DNA from: VBCG01 sp044226535 | GTDB lineage: Bacteria > Pseudomonadota > Gammaproteobacteria > Burkholderiales > Casimicrobiaceae | Length of the DNA stretch: 64,000 bases | Direction of reading: 5' to 3' | NCBI GenBank assembly: GCA_044226535.1 | Contig: JBGAGT010000002.1 | Location: 62,001-126,000 of the forward strand | Part shown: one piece after another, positions 17,542 to 26,119 of the stretch | How positions within the stretch are numbered: the first letter of the stretch is position 1 | Layout of the letters: the number at the start of each line of letters is the position of its first letter | Made by a program: the position numbers and the translations under genes | The notes under the pieces: model-generated | What the model was told of the DNA's origin: nothing | Seen by the model: only the letters and a program-made list of their open reading frames with translations | Databases searched by the model: none

Positions 17542-19260
17542 TCATCGTCGAGATTGGGAAGCCAGTGCCGCCGCCAGCGCGCGAAACGCGCCGCGCGCCC
17601 GCAGCGATCGCATCGCGAAGCTGCGCTCCTGCGGCAGCGCCTTCGCGCGCAGCATGGCGGCCAGCGCGTCGCGTTCGGCGTCGCCGGCGATCGCGAGGCC
17701 TTCGAAGATGGGGGCGAGCGCCTGGAACCCATTGCGCTCGAGCGGGCTCCAGTGCGCCAGGTCGACGATGCCGAGCTCGCGCGCCAACGCGCCTGCCGCG
17801 TCGGGATCGAGGGCGAGCCTGCGCGCCGCCCGCGCGCCGGCTCGCGCGATCAGCGATTCGTCGAAGAAGTCCTGCGGGTCGTAACCCGACAGGTCGAGGT
17901 GCAGGTCGCAGGATGCGAGCGCGCGCAGCGTGCGCGCTTCCGAGCGATAGCGACGATCGGCGGCAAGGCGCCTGGCCTCGCGTGCGGCTTGCGCCGCCAC
18001 CGCCGGGTTCGAGGGCCGGAATCCAAGCCGATGGTAGAACCAGAACGCGCCGCTGCGGATCGCCTCCGCATTGCCCGCGCCGAACTGGTAGGCATTGATG
18101 ACGATGCGCGTGCTGCCGTAGAGCGTGTGGAACGCGCGCAGCATCTGCGTCCAGAGAAAGGCTGCTTCGCTTCCCCGGAACGGATCGAAGATGTTGATGC
18201 CCGTGTTGGCCTGGCGGAACAGTGGCGTGACGCCTCCGTAACCGATGGGGATGCCGTTGGCGAGCAGCAGGTACCCCGTGTTCGTCTCCAGGCCCAGGCG
18301 ACGCTCGCGCGCGATCCCGATGACGGCGAGCGCGACACCGCAGCCCAGGTCGCACCACCACACCTCGTCGAGGTTGGGCCAGGTGATCGCATCGACTTCG
18401 CGGCATCGCACCGCGAGCGCTGCACGTGCGCAGTCGACGAGGCGTGAGGCGTCGCGACGCGACAGGAGTTCGACGGCCGGCAGCGGCGCCTCGATGGCGG
18501 CGACCGTGTCGCCCGCGGGCCGTCGCAGCCCCGCACGGACGACGGGTACTGCGACCGCGAGCGCGTTGCGGGTGACGCTCCGGCGCGAGTCGCCGAGGTT
18601 CCATGCGATGGGCACCTCCGCCGCGTCCCAGGCGTCGGCCGCACGCGGGTCGTCGGTGAGCCAGCGAAAGTCGCTGGTCGCGGTCGCCGGACGTGCCAAC
18701 GCCACGAACTCGCGCGTGCCGTACTCGCCGCTCTCGAACGACTCGCGCGCCGCCGGTGCGAGCCGCCGGCTGGCGACAACGTCCAGCGAGGCCTCGTCCT
18801 CGACCTGCGCCCAGTCGATCTCCGCAGCCTCCGTACGAGCGATCAGGCGCGCGACGGGAAAGGGGTAGCTGTGCCGGGTGGTCGAGCCCGCGATGCCGCT
18901 GTCGTCGGCCAGCCTGCGCTCCTTGCGGGGGAGCTCGCCCATGCGCTGCGACATGCCACGCAGCATGCCGCGCGCCTGCCGACGTGCCGCGAGTGACGCG
19001 GGGAAGGCCGCGATGAAGAGAAGGTCGTCGTGGAGCCGCGCGAGATGCGCCCGCTTGCGCAGGCGCAGATGCGCGAATTCCTGCAGCAGCACGCGCAACT
19101 CGCGCGTGGACTCCGCGGTGTACGCGTTGCGCAGGCGGTGCAGCCTTGCAAGCAAGGCCGGAACCCGCTTCGCAGGATCGAGGTGGGCGAGGCGCGTCAC
19201 GCGATGGCCTGCGTCGCCGACAAGGTCTCCGCCCGGTTCGACAGCACTGTCGTTCCCCAC
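17542..19260 (-). CDS. Large protein with a GNAT-like domain, function unknown
   Basis: I do not recognise the 572-residue family. The N-terminal half is rich in Arg and Ala, helical, and has no signal peptide. A central stretch (about 325-415) reads like an N-acetyltransferase: strands NTGYLLLANGIPIGYGG, a helix after NIFDPFRGSEAAFLWTQM, strand RIVINAYQFG, then AIRSGAFWFYHRLGFRP, which closely resembles the GNAT ending A...FY.klGF. The usual acetyl-CoA pyrophosphate loop (Q/R-x-x-G-x-G/A) is not clear, so activity is doubtful. The stop lies 4 bases past that of the convergent lysR gene. It is probably a chromosomal gene of the lineage, as its codon use looks like its neighbours. Confidence 0.65.
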   Translation of the reverse strand: MGNDSAVEPGGDLVGDAGHRVTRLAHLDPAKRVPALLARLHRLRNAYTAESTRELRVLLQEFAHLRLRKRAHLARLHDDLLFIAAFPASLAARRQARGMLRGMSQRMGELPRKERRLADDSGIAGSTTRHSYPFPVARLIARTEAAEIDWAQVEDEASLDVVASRRLAPAARESFESGEYGTREFVALARPATATSDFRWLTDDPRAADAWDAAEVPIAWNLGDSRRSVTRNALAVAVPVVRAGLRRPAGDTVAAIEAPLPAVELLSRRDASRLVDCARAALAVRCREVDAITWPNLDEVWWCDLGCGVALAVIGIARERRLGLETNTGYLLLANGIPIGYGGVTPLFRQANTGINIFDPFRGSEAAFLWTQMLRAFHTLYGSTRIVINAYQFGAGNAEAIRSGAFWFYHRLGFRPSNPAVAAQAAREARRLAADRRYRSEARTLRALASCDLHLDLSGYDPQDFFDESLIARAGARAARRLALDPDAAGALARELGIVDLAHWSPLERNGFQALAPIFEGLAIAGDAERDALAAMLRAKALPQERSFAMRSLRARGAFRALAAALASQSRR

Positions 19261-19428
19261 GACAATTTCGCAGCCCGGAGTCTAGCGCATGGAACGGCCT
19301 TCCCAGGCTTTCGCAAATGCGCCTCCCCGGTGATCATTCACGGGCAGGAATGATCGTGATAGTTTCCCGTCGTCAGGTCGCGCAGGCGGGCCGCATCGGA
19401 TGTCCCGCAAACCCATAGGGAGTCGATC

Positions 19429-19902
19429 ATGAACGCAACAACGCGCTGGATGCTCACGCTGGCGGTCGCCGGCGGGATGCTGGTGTCGACGGTGAACGCG
19501 CAGCAATACGCTTACCCCGCGAAAGGACAATCCGCGGAGCAGCAGAAGAAGGACGAAGCCGAATGCGGCAAATGGGCGACCGGGCAGACCGGCTACGATC
19601 CCGCGAACCCGCCCAAGCAGGCCGCGGCCCCGGCGCCCAAGACCACGGCGACGGGTACCACGCCCGGCGCCGGCGTGCGCGGCGCTGCCCGCGGTGCCGT
19701 AGTGGGCGAGATTGTCGGTGACGACGCGGGAGCCGGTGCCGCGGCGGGGGCAGCCGCTGCCCGCGGGCAGAGCCGCCGGCAGAACAAGGCCCAGCAGCAG
19801 CAAGCCGCCGCGGGCCAGCAGCAGGCGCAGTCGTCGGCCAACGCGTCGTGGGCCAAGGCGCGCGGCGCCTGCCTCGAAGGCAAGGGCTATACGGTCAAGT
19901 AG
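19429..19902 (+). CDS. Secreted glycine-zipper protein
   Basis: This 157-residue exported protein has a signal peptide (WMLTLAVAGGMLVSTVNAQ). The mature part starts with a charged segment (SAEQQKKDEAECGKWATGQTG), continues with a Pro/Ala-rich linker and then a glycine-zipper stretch (GAGVRGAARGAVVGEIVGDD, AGAGAAAGAAAARG), and ends in a Gln-rich tail with a CLEGKGYTVK end. Similar proteins associate with the outer membrane in many Proteobacteria; none has a well defined role. AGGGAG lies seven bases before the ATG. It may form a small envelope-stress group with the two genes that follow. Confidence 0.8.
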   Translation: MNATTRWMLTLAVAGGMLVSTVNAQQYAYPAKGQSAEQQKKDEAECGKWATGQTGYDPANPPKQAAAPAPKTTATGTTPGAGVRGAARGAVVGEIVGDDAGAGAAAGAAAARGQSRRQNKAQQQQAAAGQQQAQSSANASWAKARGACLEGKGYTVK

Positions 19903-19937
19903 TATCCTGCATCGTCGAATCCGTCCTCGTCGAACCG

Positions 19938-20048
19938 TCATTCCCGGACCGAACTCATCCCCGGACCGAACTCATCCCCGGACCGAACTCATCCCCGGAC
20001 CGAACTCATCCCCGGACTGAACTGTCATCCCCGCGAAAGCGGGGATCC
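19938..20048. repeat. Tandem 17-bp half-site array ending in a dRS3-like palindrome
   Basis: Five units of 17 bp (first TCATTCCCGGACCGAAC, then four of the TCATCCCCGGACCGAAC type, the last with one change) occupy 19938-20022. They end in a complete palindrome with stem ATCCCCGC/GCGGGGAT at about 20026-20047. The array fills most of the gap between the glycine-zipper gene and the GlsB-like gene. Confidence 0.85.
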
Positions 20049-20072
20049 TCACCCCCACCAAGGAGCTCACCC

Positions 20073-20330
20073 ATGGGCATCATCTGGACGATCATCATCG
20101 GGTTCATCGCAGGCGTCATCGCCAAGTTCATCATGCCGGGCGACAAGAACGAGCCCAGCGGTTTCGTGATGACGGCGATCCTCGGCATCGTCGGCGCGTT
20201 CGTCGCGAGCTACCTCGGGCAGGCGATGGGGTGGTATGCGCCGGGCGAGGGGGCAGGGCTGATCGGCGCCGTCGTCGGCGCGATCGTCGTGCTGTTCGTG
20301 TGGGGCTTGATCGCCAAGCGCAAGACCTGA
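20073..20330 (+). CDS. GlsB/YeaQ/YmgE family small membrane protein
   Basis: This 85-residue protein has three hydrophobic segments, each with Gly-rich faces (IIWTIIIGFIAGVIAKFIMPG, VMTAILGIVGAFVASYLG, GLIGAVVGAIVVLFVWGL). It matches the family once called transglycosylase-associated protein, which is general-stress induced in many bacteria. AGGAG lies seven bases before ATG 20073. It may share regulation with the flanking small envelope proteins. No enzymatic activity is established for the family. Confidence 0.9.
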   Translation: MGIIWTIIIGFIAGVIAKFIMPGDKNEPSGFVMTAILGIVGAFVASYLGQAMGWYAPGEGAGLIGAVVGAIVVLFVWGLIAKRKT

Positions 20331-20418
20331 GCACGATCGGCCGACGCGTGTCGCGGCCCTCGCCGGACCGCGCCTTCACCGGGCCGCACTTTCATCGGAC
20401 TGCAACAAGGAGAACTCG

Positions 20419-20946
20419 ATGAGCAATCGTGGAATGCCATCCCTGGTGGCGCTGCTGGGGCTGCTCGCCGTGGCGGGCTACCAGAATCGCGACAAGATCT
20501 CGGAGATGCTCGGCAAGCAGGGTGCGGGCGGCTCGCTGCCGCCGGGCGCCGGTGCCGGTACCGCGGCTGGTAGCGCAGGTGCCGGAAGCGCAGCTGCCGC
20601 CGGCGCCGACTCCGGCGTGCTCGGCAAGCTGGGCGGCCTGCTCGGTGGCGCGAGCGCCGGCAGCTGGCTGAGCGGGGGCCTCGGCGAGCTGGTCGACCAT
20701 TTCCGCCAGAACGGCCACGGCGAGACCGCGGACTCGTGGGTCGGCCACGGGCCGAACCAGGACATGAATCACGGCCAGCTCGCGCAGGCGCTCGGTCCCG
20801 ACGTGCTCAAGACCTTGTCCGAGCACACGGGGCTTTCCACCGACGAGCTCCTGGCGCGGCTCACGCGGGAATTGCCCGCGGCGGTGAACAGCTTTACACC
20901 CGACGGGCGCTTGCCGACGAGTGCGGAGGCTTCGCGGCTGGTGTGA
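20419..20946 (+). CDS. YidB family protein (DUF937)
   Basis: This 175-residue protein begins MSNRGMPSLVALLGLLAVAGYQNRDKI, followed by a low-complexity Gly/Ala/Ser region and a conserved C-terminal domain with SWVGHGPNQDMNHGQLAQAL and LKTLSEHTGLSTDELLARLTRELP. This matches the YidB/DUF937 family, whose role is unknown. An AAGGAG site lies seven bases before the ATG. The TPR gene follows within a few bases. Confidence 0.87.
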   Translation: MSNRGMPSLVALLGLLAVAGYQNRDKISEMLGKQGAGGSLPPGAGAGTAAGSAGAGSAAAAGADSGVLGKLGGLLGGASAGSWLSGGLGELVDHFRQNGHGETADSWVGHGPNQDMNHGQLAQALGPDVLKTLSEHTGLSTDELLARLTRELPAAVNSFTPDGRLPTSAEASRLV

Positions 20947-20999
20947 CCTCGCCCACCGGCACCGCCACCTTCCTGTTCACCGAGGGAGGGCGCAGAGCC

Positions 21000-22310
21000 A
21001 TGCTCGAAGACCGTTATGGGCTGCCGCTGTCGACGTCGTCGCAGGCTGCGCGCGACGCCTACGTCTTGGCTGCGGACTGCATTCTCTCCGCCGTGGACGG
21101 CGCTCAGGCGCACCTTGCACGCGCGCTCGAAATCGATCCGGATTTCGCGCTTGCACACATCGCCCACGCCCGGGCGATGATCTTGGTGGCGCAGGTGCCG
21201 CAAGCACGCGCCGCCGCGGCCAAGGCCCGCCAATGCGCGACACGTGCGACGGCGCGCGAGCAGAGCCACGTCAACGCCATCGCGCTCGCCATCGAAGGCA
21301 GGGCCCCGGATGCGCTCGCCGCCACGCGCGACCATGTGGCGCGGTACCCGCGCGACGCGATGGCGCTGGCACCCGCGACAGGCGTGTTCGGCCTGGTCGG
21401 CTTCTCGGGCCACCCGCAGCGCGAGGAAGAACTCTACGAACTGTTGCGCGGACTCGCCCCGCATTACGGCAGCGACTGGTGGTTCCTCGCGGTGCTCGCG
21501 TTCGACGCCTGCGAGAGCGGACGAATCGACGAGGCGTGGGAGCTGATCGAGCGGAGCCTCGCCGGCAATCCGCGCAATGCGAACGGTGCGCACTTCCGCG
21601 TGCACGTGCTCTACGAAAAGGGCAAGCCGGAAGAAGCTTCGCGCTACCTCGAGCGCTGGATGCCGGACTACGCCAAGGCAGGCGTGCTCCACTGCCATAT
21701 CTCGTGGCACGCCACGCTGCTCGCGCTCGACCTCGGAGAGCTCGCGCGGGCATGGGAGATTTATGCCGCGGACGTCCATCCCGGCGGCGCCTGGGGGCCA
21801 CCGCTGAACGTGGCCACCGATGCGCCCGCCTTCCTGTGGCGATCGGAATTGGCCGGCCAACCGCGACGGCCGGAACTGTGGTGCGACGTCCATCGGTTCG
21901 TGGGCGAATCGTTTCCGCAGGTTGGCGTCGCCTTTGCCGACGTCCACCGTGCCGTGGCCTGCGCCGCAACCGGTGATGCCGCCGGGCTCGAGCGGCTCGT
22001 CACCGAGCTGCGGGAGCGCTTGGCAGCCGGCAAGCAGCCGGCGGGCGAGGTGGTCGTGACGCTCGCCGAGGCGTTCGGCGCCTTCGCGCGAAGCGACTGG
22101 GAGGGTGCGATCGCGTTACTCGAGCGGGCGCTGCCGCAGACGGTGCGCATCGGCGGTAGCCGGGCGCAGCGGGACCTCGTCGATCACACGCTGGTCGCCG
22201 CGTACCTCAAGGCGGGCAGGGCCGAGGAAGCGCGCCGGATGATCGCGCGGCGGGTGGAGCGCAGGGCGGTGGTGAATGTGTCCGGATTCGGGAATCTTCG
22301 AATGATGTGA
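21000..22310 (+). CDS. TPR protein of the TTC38 / StaR-like type
   Basis: This 436-residue protein is made of tetratricopeptide-like helical pairs, for example AHLARALEIDPDFALAHIAH near the N-terminus and DEAWELIERSLAGNPRNANG in the middle. The segment VLHCHISWHATLLALDLGE is characteristic of TTC38 proteins, which occur across bacteria and animals without a defined biochemical role. ATG 21000 follows a GGGAGGG site and was preferred. A GTG at 20943 overlaps the yidB stop and would add 19 residues (PTGTATFLFTEGG) that look like the first strand of a class III nucleotide cyclase domain, although no cyclase domain follows. No membrane segment or signal peptide is visible. Confidence 0.85.
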   Translation: MLEDRYGLPLSTSSQAARDAYVLAADCILSAVDGAQAHLARALEIDPDFALAHIAHARAMILVAQVPQARAAAAKARQCATRATAREQSHVNAIALAIEGRAPDALAATRDHVARYPRDAMALAPATGVFGLVGFSGHPQREEELYELLRGLAPHYGSDWWFLAVLAFDACESGRIDEAWELIERSLAGNPRNANGAHFRVHVLYEKGKPEEASRYLERWMPDYAKAGVLHCHISWHATLLALDLGELARAWEIYAADVHPGGAWGPPLNVATDAPAFLWRSELAGQPRRPELWCDVHRFVGESFPQVGVAFADVHRAVACAATGDAAGLERLVTELRERLAAGKQPAGEVVVTLAEAFGAFARSDWEGAIALLERALPQTVRIGGSRAQRDLVDHTLVAAYLKAGRAEEARRMIARRVERRAVVNVSGFGNLRMM

Positions 22311-22356
22311 GACGGCGCAGGCCCGGCTGCGCGGCCGGAGGCGCGTTTTCCCCGTC

Positions 22357-22770
22357 ATGCGCGACAATGACGCCATGATCGATATCGATCCCGACGACAT
22401 CGAGTGGTCCGCGATCAAGGCCCAAGGCGCCGGTGGGCAGAACGTCAACAAGGTGTCGACCGCCTTGCACCTGCGCTTCGACGTGCGGGCGTCGTCGTTG
22501 CCGAGCGAGGTGAAGGAGCGCCTCCTGCAGAGTCGCGACCAGCGCATCTCGGGCGAAGGCGTCGTTATCATCAAGGCGCAGCGATACCGCAGCCAGGAAC
22601 GGAACCGCGAGGATGCGCTTGCGCGGCTGCACGAGATCGTCGATGTGGCGGCTTCGGTGGCGCCGCAGCGCCGACCTACGCGTCCCACGCGCGCGTCCCA
22701 GCGGCGACGCGTCGACGCCAAGGTGCGGCATGGGCAGACCAAGGCGGACCGGCGGAAGCCGGTGTCCTAG
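22357..22770 (+). CDS. arfB: Peptidyl-tRNA hydrolase ArfB (ribosome rescue)
   Basis: ArfB is a stand-alone release factor that enters the A site of ribosomes stalled on mRNA lacking a stop codon and hydrolyses the peptidyl-tRNA. The 137-residue protein has the catalytic GGQ (26-28, in KAQGAGGQNVNK) and the basic C-terminal tail (RRPTRPTRASQRRR onward) that reads the empty mRNA channel. The second in-frame ATG, at 22375 (MIDIDPDDIEW), would give a start close to that of E. coli ArfB; neither start has a convincing ribosome binding site. It is transcribed in the same direction as the TPR gene 46 bases upstream. Confidence 0.95.
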   Translation: MRDNDAMIDIDPDDIEWSAIKAQGAGGQNVNKVSTALHLRFDVRASSLPSEVKERLLQSRDQRISGEGVVIIKAQRYRSQERNREDALARLHEIVDVAASVAPQRRPTRPTRASQRRRVDAKVRHGQTKADRRKPVS

Positions 22771-22771
22771 G

Positions 22772-23119
22772 TCATTGCCCGATCCGCGTGCGCATCACCT
22801 TCTTGTCGTATTCGGCTTCGTCGGCCTGGGTGATCTCAACCCCGTCGGACGCGTAGACGCGGCCGCCCGTGCTGCGGCACGCGTTGCGCGCACTTTGACA
22901 CGGGCCCATCTCCGTATGACGACGGCACAGGTCGGCAACCTTTTCCTGCAGCTCGATCGGCCGGATCGTTCGATTCGTTCCACTTCCGCTGACGCAAACG
23001 TAGACCGCACCGGCGGGAATCAGGCTGGCCTCGAGCTTCTCGGCGGTCGCCGGCCCACTGATCGCCGTCACGAGGCCGAGCGCCGACACCCAGGGCATCG
23101 GGCAAAAATTGGATTTCAT
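22772..23119 (-). CDS. Small exported protein, function unknown
   Basis: This 115-residue protein has a probable signal peptide (NFCPMPWVSALGLVTAISGPATA). It then carries a short region with PAGAVYVCVSGSG and IRPIELQEKVADLCRRHTEMG, a second pair of cysteines, and a charged tail. It resembles small periplasmic proteins with an SH3-like or DUF4124-like start, but the match is too weak to name. ATG 23119 is preferred over an upstream ATG at 23155 because it gives the better leader. The gene lies between arfB (convergent) and the MscS gene, whose stop is 23 bases upstream of this start. Confidence 0.6.
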   Translation of the reverse strand: MKSNFCPMPWVSALGLVTAISGPATAEKLEASLIPAGAVYVCVSGSGTNRTIRPIELQEKVADLCRRHTEMGPCQSARNACRSTGGRVYASDGVEITQADEAEYDKKVMRTRIGQ

Positions 23120-23141
23120 GGCATTGGCCTTGGTGGGTTGT

Positions 23142-25100
23142 TCACTCCGCCACATCCCGAATGACCGCCAAGAGCTCGCGGGACATGCGCTCGTCGATTT
23201 CCGCGGCGTGCTGCAGCTGCACCGGGTAGCGCACGAGCGCCTCGACGGCCGTGGCGGAAAAGCGCAGGTGAACCTGCGCCTCCGCTCGCGCGTCGGCCTC
23301 GGGTCGCAACGACGTCGTCTTCTGGATCTCCCGGGTCTGGCGGGCCATGTCTTCGCTGTACGCGCCCAGCACGCGATTGGCCGCGCTCAGAAGCTTTTCC
23401 TTGATCACGGCGGCATCGGCTTTGGAAGGGAGCGTGAGCGTGATGTCGTGCCACGCCAGGTTGACCCCGGGGATCTGCTTGAAGATGCCGGTCGAGGCCT
23501 GGAACACGATCGAGTTCGCGAACGCGACCACGCGGCCGGTGGGACCCGGAGGGGCTTGCCCAGCGAGCTCCATCAAGTGCATTCGCACGAGGCCGAGGTC
23601 GATGACTTCGCCGGTCACGGTGCCGATCTGCACGCGGTCCCCCACCCGGATACCGTACTTCCCGATCAGAAAGAAGTAGCCGACGATGGAGACGAGCACG
23701 CTCTGCATGGCGACGGCGATGCCTGCCGTGATCAGGCCGGCAAAGGTTGCAAGCGATCCCAGGTCGGTGGCGAACGTGAAGCCGAGAATCGCCACGACCA
23801 GCGCCCAGAAGACAATCCTGCGCACCAGCAACATCTGGTAGCGTCGGTGCGGCTCGTGCACGTAGCGAAGGACGCCGCGTCGCCAGGCTTCCGTGGCCAA
23901 GAACACGGTCGCCAGCAGCGCCAGCAATATCGCGAGGCGCACGCCCAGCGACTTCAGCGCATCGACGTACTGGGTCTTGGCGTTGTCGCGCCAGCCGTCC
24001 AGGTTGCGCCGATACTGTTCCAGCAGCACGCCTTCCTGGCTCAGCGGGACCAGAATCGACGCCGTTTGCTTGAAGAGCCAGGCGACGGTATCGATCTGGT
24101 CGCGAACGCCTTTCAGGTCCTGGCCGGTCGACGCATCCGCCTGCAGCGCGAGTGCATCGCCCCGGGCCGTGAGCGCCTTGATCCGCTCCTCCGGCGGTGT
24201 GCGGATCTTCTTGAACGTGTCCTGCAAGGCGGCCGTGCGGCGATCCACCGCATCGATGGTGTGCAGCTTGTCCCGCAGCCGAAATACGTTCGACGCAAGG
24301 TCCCAGAGGCCGAGGCGGCCCGTTCCGTCGTCGCTTCGCGTTGTCGGCAGGCTCGAGGCCCCGGGCGCCGCGCCCCGCGCAGAGGGGCCGTCGGACGACG
24401 CTGCCGTGGACGCTGTGCCGCCGCTCGCAGAGGGGATCGATGCGGCGATGGCATCGATGTGCGCCTTCAGTTCGCTCGCGCCCGTGCCGCTCGCATCGCT
24501 TTGATAGGTGAATTGCGCCATCGAGCCGTGGAGATTGCGGCGCGCGTTGACGAGGTCGAGCTCGCTTTGCAGCTCGGCGACCTTCGCCTGCTTGTCGGCG
24601 GCCTGTGCTTTGGGCGTCGCCTGGAGCTCCCGCTGCATGCCTGCGATTTCCGCCTGCAACTCCGCACGCCGCGCATCGAGGTGTTGTTGCACCCGCTGCA
24701 GCGCTTGGGGCGAGGAAGCCGGATCCGCCGAGGCCTTGCGCGCGACGTCCGCCTCGCTGCTCAGCAACTCCGCGTTGGCTCTGGCGAGCTCGAATGCCAG
24801 GCTGACGACCCGGTCGGCGATCTGTCGATTGGCATAGAGGATCAGGAGGTCGCTCGGCTGGGTTGCCGCTTGCTGCTGGGCGCCCAGCGTGCGGAACCAC
24901 TCCACCGTCTGGTCGAGAATCTTCACCACCTGCTCGCCCGTCATCACCGCGCGTGATGCGGTGGCCTGCGCGGAAGGCGTGGCGGTCGAGGGAGCGAGGG
25001 CGTCGGCTGCTAGGGCGCCGTCGAGCAATGCGCTCGCGGTGAGGAGGAGGGCGGCGAATCGTCGTAGCGAGCGTAGCGATCGGAGTGACCGTGGTGACAT
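23142..25100 (-). CDS. Large MscS-type mechanosensitive channel with periplasmic coiled coil
   Basis: This 652-residue protein starts with a signal peptide (FAALLLTASALLDGALA). A long periplasmic helical region follows (about 50-330), with coiled-coil stretches such as LSSEADVARKA and QQHLDARRAELQAEIAGMQ. Three or more membrane helices come next (about 375-470), then the MscS core: LATFAGLITAGIAVAMQSV, VGYFFLIGKYGIRVGDRVQIG and the beta-domain GEVIDLGLVRMHLME. The usual PNS motif reads FANSIVFQ. MscS channels release solutes on hypo-osmotic shock; the long N-terminal region resembles MscK-type channels. The N-terminus encodes an SLRSLRSLRR micro-repeat. Confidence 0.9.
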   Translation of the reverse strand: MSPRSLRSLRSLRRFAALLLTASALLDGALAADALAPSTATPSAQATASRAVMTGEQVVKILDQTVEWFRTLGAQQQAATQPSDLLILYANRQIADRVVSLAFELARANAELLSSEADVARKASADPASSPQALQRVQQHLDARRAELQAEIAGMQRELQATPKAQAADKQAKVAELQSELDLVNARRNLHGSMAQFTYQSDASGTGASELKAHIDAIAASIPSASGGTASTAASSDGPSARGAAPGASSLPTTRSDDGTGRLGLWDLASNVFRLRDKLHTIDAVDRRTAALQDTFKKIRTPPEERIKALTARGDALALQADASTGQDLKGVRDQIDTVAWLFKQTASILVPLSQEGVLLEQYRRNLDGWRDNAKTQYVDALKSLGVRLAILLALLATVFLATEAWRRGVLRYVHEPHRRYQMLLVRRIVFWALVVAILGFTFATDLGSLATFAGLITAGIAVAMQSVLVSIVGYFFLIGKYGIRVGDRVQIGTVTGEVIDLGLVRMHLMELAGQAPPGPTGRVVAFANSIVFQASTGIFKQIPGVNLAWHDITLTLPSKADAAVIKEKLLSAANRVLGAYSEDMARQTREIQKTTSLRPEADARAEAQVHLRFSATAVEALVRYPVQLQHAAEIDERMSRELLAVIRDVAE

Positions 25101-25249
25101 AAGGCAATCGTACCGCAGTAACCTATCCGTCCCTTCTTCCCCTAGGGCAACGAGTGTGGGGGCGCGACCGGGATGGTGCGGCGGGTGTTATAACGACGTC
25201 TAGTGGCAACGGGCAGAATTGCTCTGTGAGCCTGACCTTGGCGGGCGCG

Positions 25250-25561
25250 TTATTGGCCTCCGCGATTGTCGGAATGGTTTCGCCGGCGCGACGCGCACTG
25301 CCGCTTGAGGCAAGCTGCCAGCGCCTCCGCGATGCGGCGCACGTGCGGCTCCTTGAGCAGCGAATCATGGTCGCAGTCGAACCAGTGCACGACGGGTTCG
25401 AGTCCCGTCCACTCCGCCCAACCCATGTCGCGCGCAACCGCGCGCTCACGCACGGCCGCAAAGACGAGGCATTCGCCGATTAACGCGATGTCCAAAGCAG
25501 TGCCTTTATCGTGCGGCAGATCAAAGGCCGCAAGTTTTATCCCCGAGTGCTGTGCTGCCAC
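25250..25561 (-). pseudogene. Remnant of a thioesterase C-terminus
   Basis: This 103-codon open frame has a segment VERAVARDMGW-like, then TGLEPVVHWFDCDHDSLLKEPHVRRIAEAL. It resembles the end of type I thioesterase domains of polyketide or peptide synthetases, where the catalytic His lies in a GDH motif followed by EPHV and a helix. Here the motif is CDHDSLLKEPHV. The nucleophile Ser (GxSxG) half is absent and no start-like or RBS region is seen, so it is probably a decayed fragment. The stretch 25101-25249 on one side and 25562-25726 on the other contain nothing else I can recognise, except a 6-bp hairpin CCGGGC/GCCCGG at 25685-25707 downstream of the next gene. Confidence 0.4.
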
Positions 25562-25726
25562 TTATATCCGGCCATGACATACACAGGTCGGGCCGCGCTT
25601 TTCAACTCGGGCCAACCAGTGCGATTGCACGGGAAAGCGGGAGAATGCCAGACCCGCGGACACGGCCCCTCGCACAGAGCGAGACCGGGCCGTTCGGTTC
25701 TGCCCGGCCCCGGCGGTGTTCGCGCC

Positions 25727-26035
25727 TCAGTGACCGTTGCGATTGGACGAAATGGCGGCGGCCTTCATTTCCTCGGACGCCTGAACCAGCAGTTGCTTCG
25801 CATTGGTCGCGTGGCCGCCCAAATCGTACTCGTTGGCCTGCTGCGCAGCGGTCATCGCCTCGTAGGCCTGGAGCGTGAATTCCTGCGCACGTGCGAGGTT
25901 GCCGTGGCGTGCGGGATCGACGTTGAGTGGAGGCTGGCCAGTGTAGACGGGCACCGGGCCCGATTGTGCGCAGGCGACGACGGCGACGAGCGCGGCGGAG
26001 GTGGCCACGCCGGTGAAGAAGGAGCGAACGTTCAT
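25727..26035 (-). CDS. Small putative lipoprotein
   Basis: This 102-residue protein has a leader ending in a lipobox-like AVVAC (Cys about 22). After a Pro-rich linker (SGPVPVYTGQPPLN), the mature protein is one long helical region with HGNLARAQEFTLQAYEAMTAAQQ and AKQLLVQASEEMKAAA. Its shape resembles small outer-membrane lipoproteins of the DUF4398 kind, but I cannot assign it. The upstream GGAAAG is a weak ribosome binding site. It follows the dehalogenase gene at 84 bases and may be an independent unit. Confidence 0.65.
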   Translation of the reverse strand: MNVRSFFTGVATSAALVAVVACAQSGPVPVYTGQPPLNVDPARHGNLARAQEFTLQAYEAMTAAQQANEYDLGGHATNAKQLLVQASEEMKAAAISSNRNGH

Positions 26036-26119
26036 GAGACTTTCCTTTCGAAGGGGGGTGGTACAGCAGGGAAGAAATGATTGCTCGGGACTGTCACGCA
26101 GTCATCGCTTCAGGCGCCA

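Noticed and set aside
19938..20048. CRISPR array
   Set aside because: The phased 17-bp units are contiguous without unique spacers, and no cas gene is nearby.
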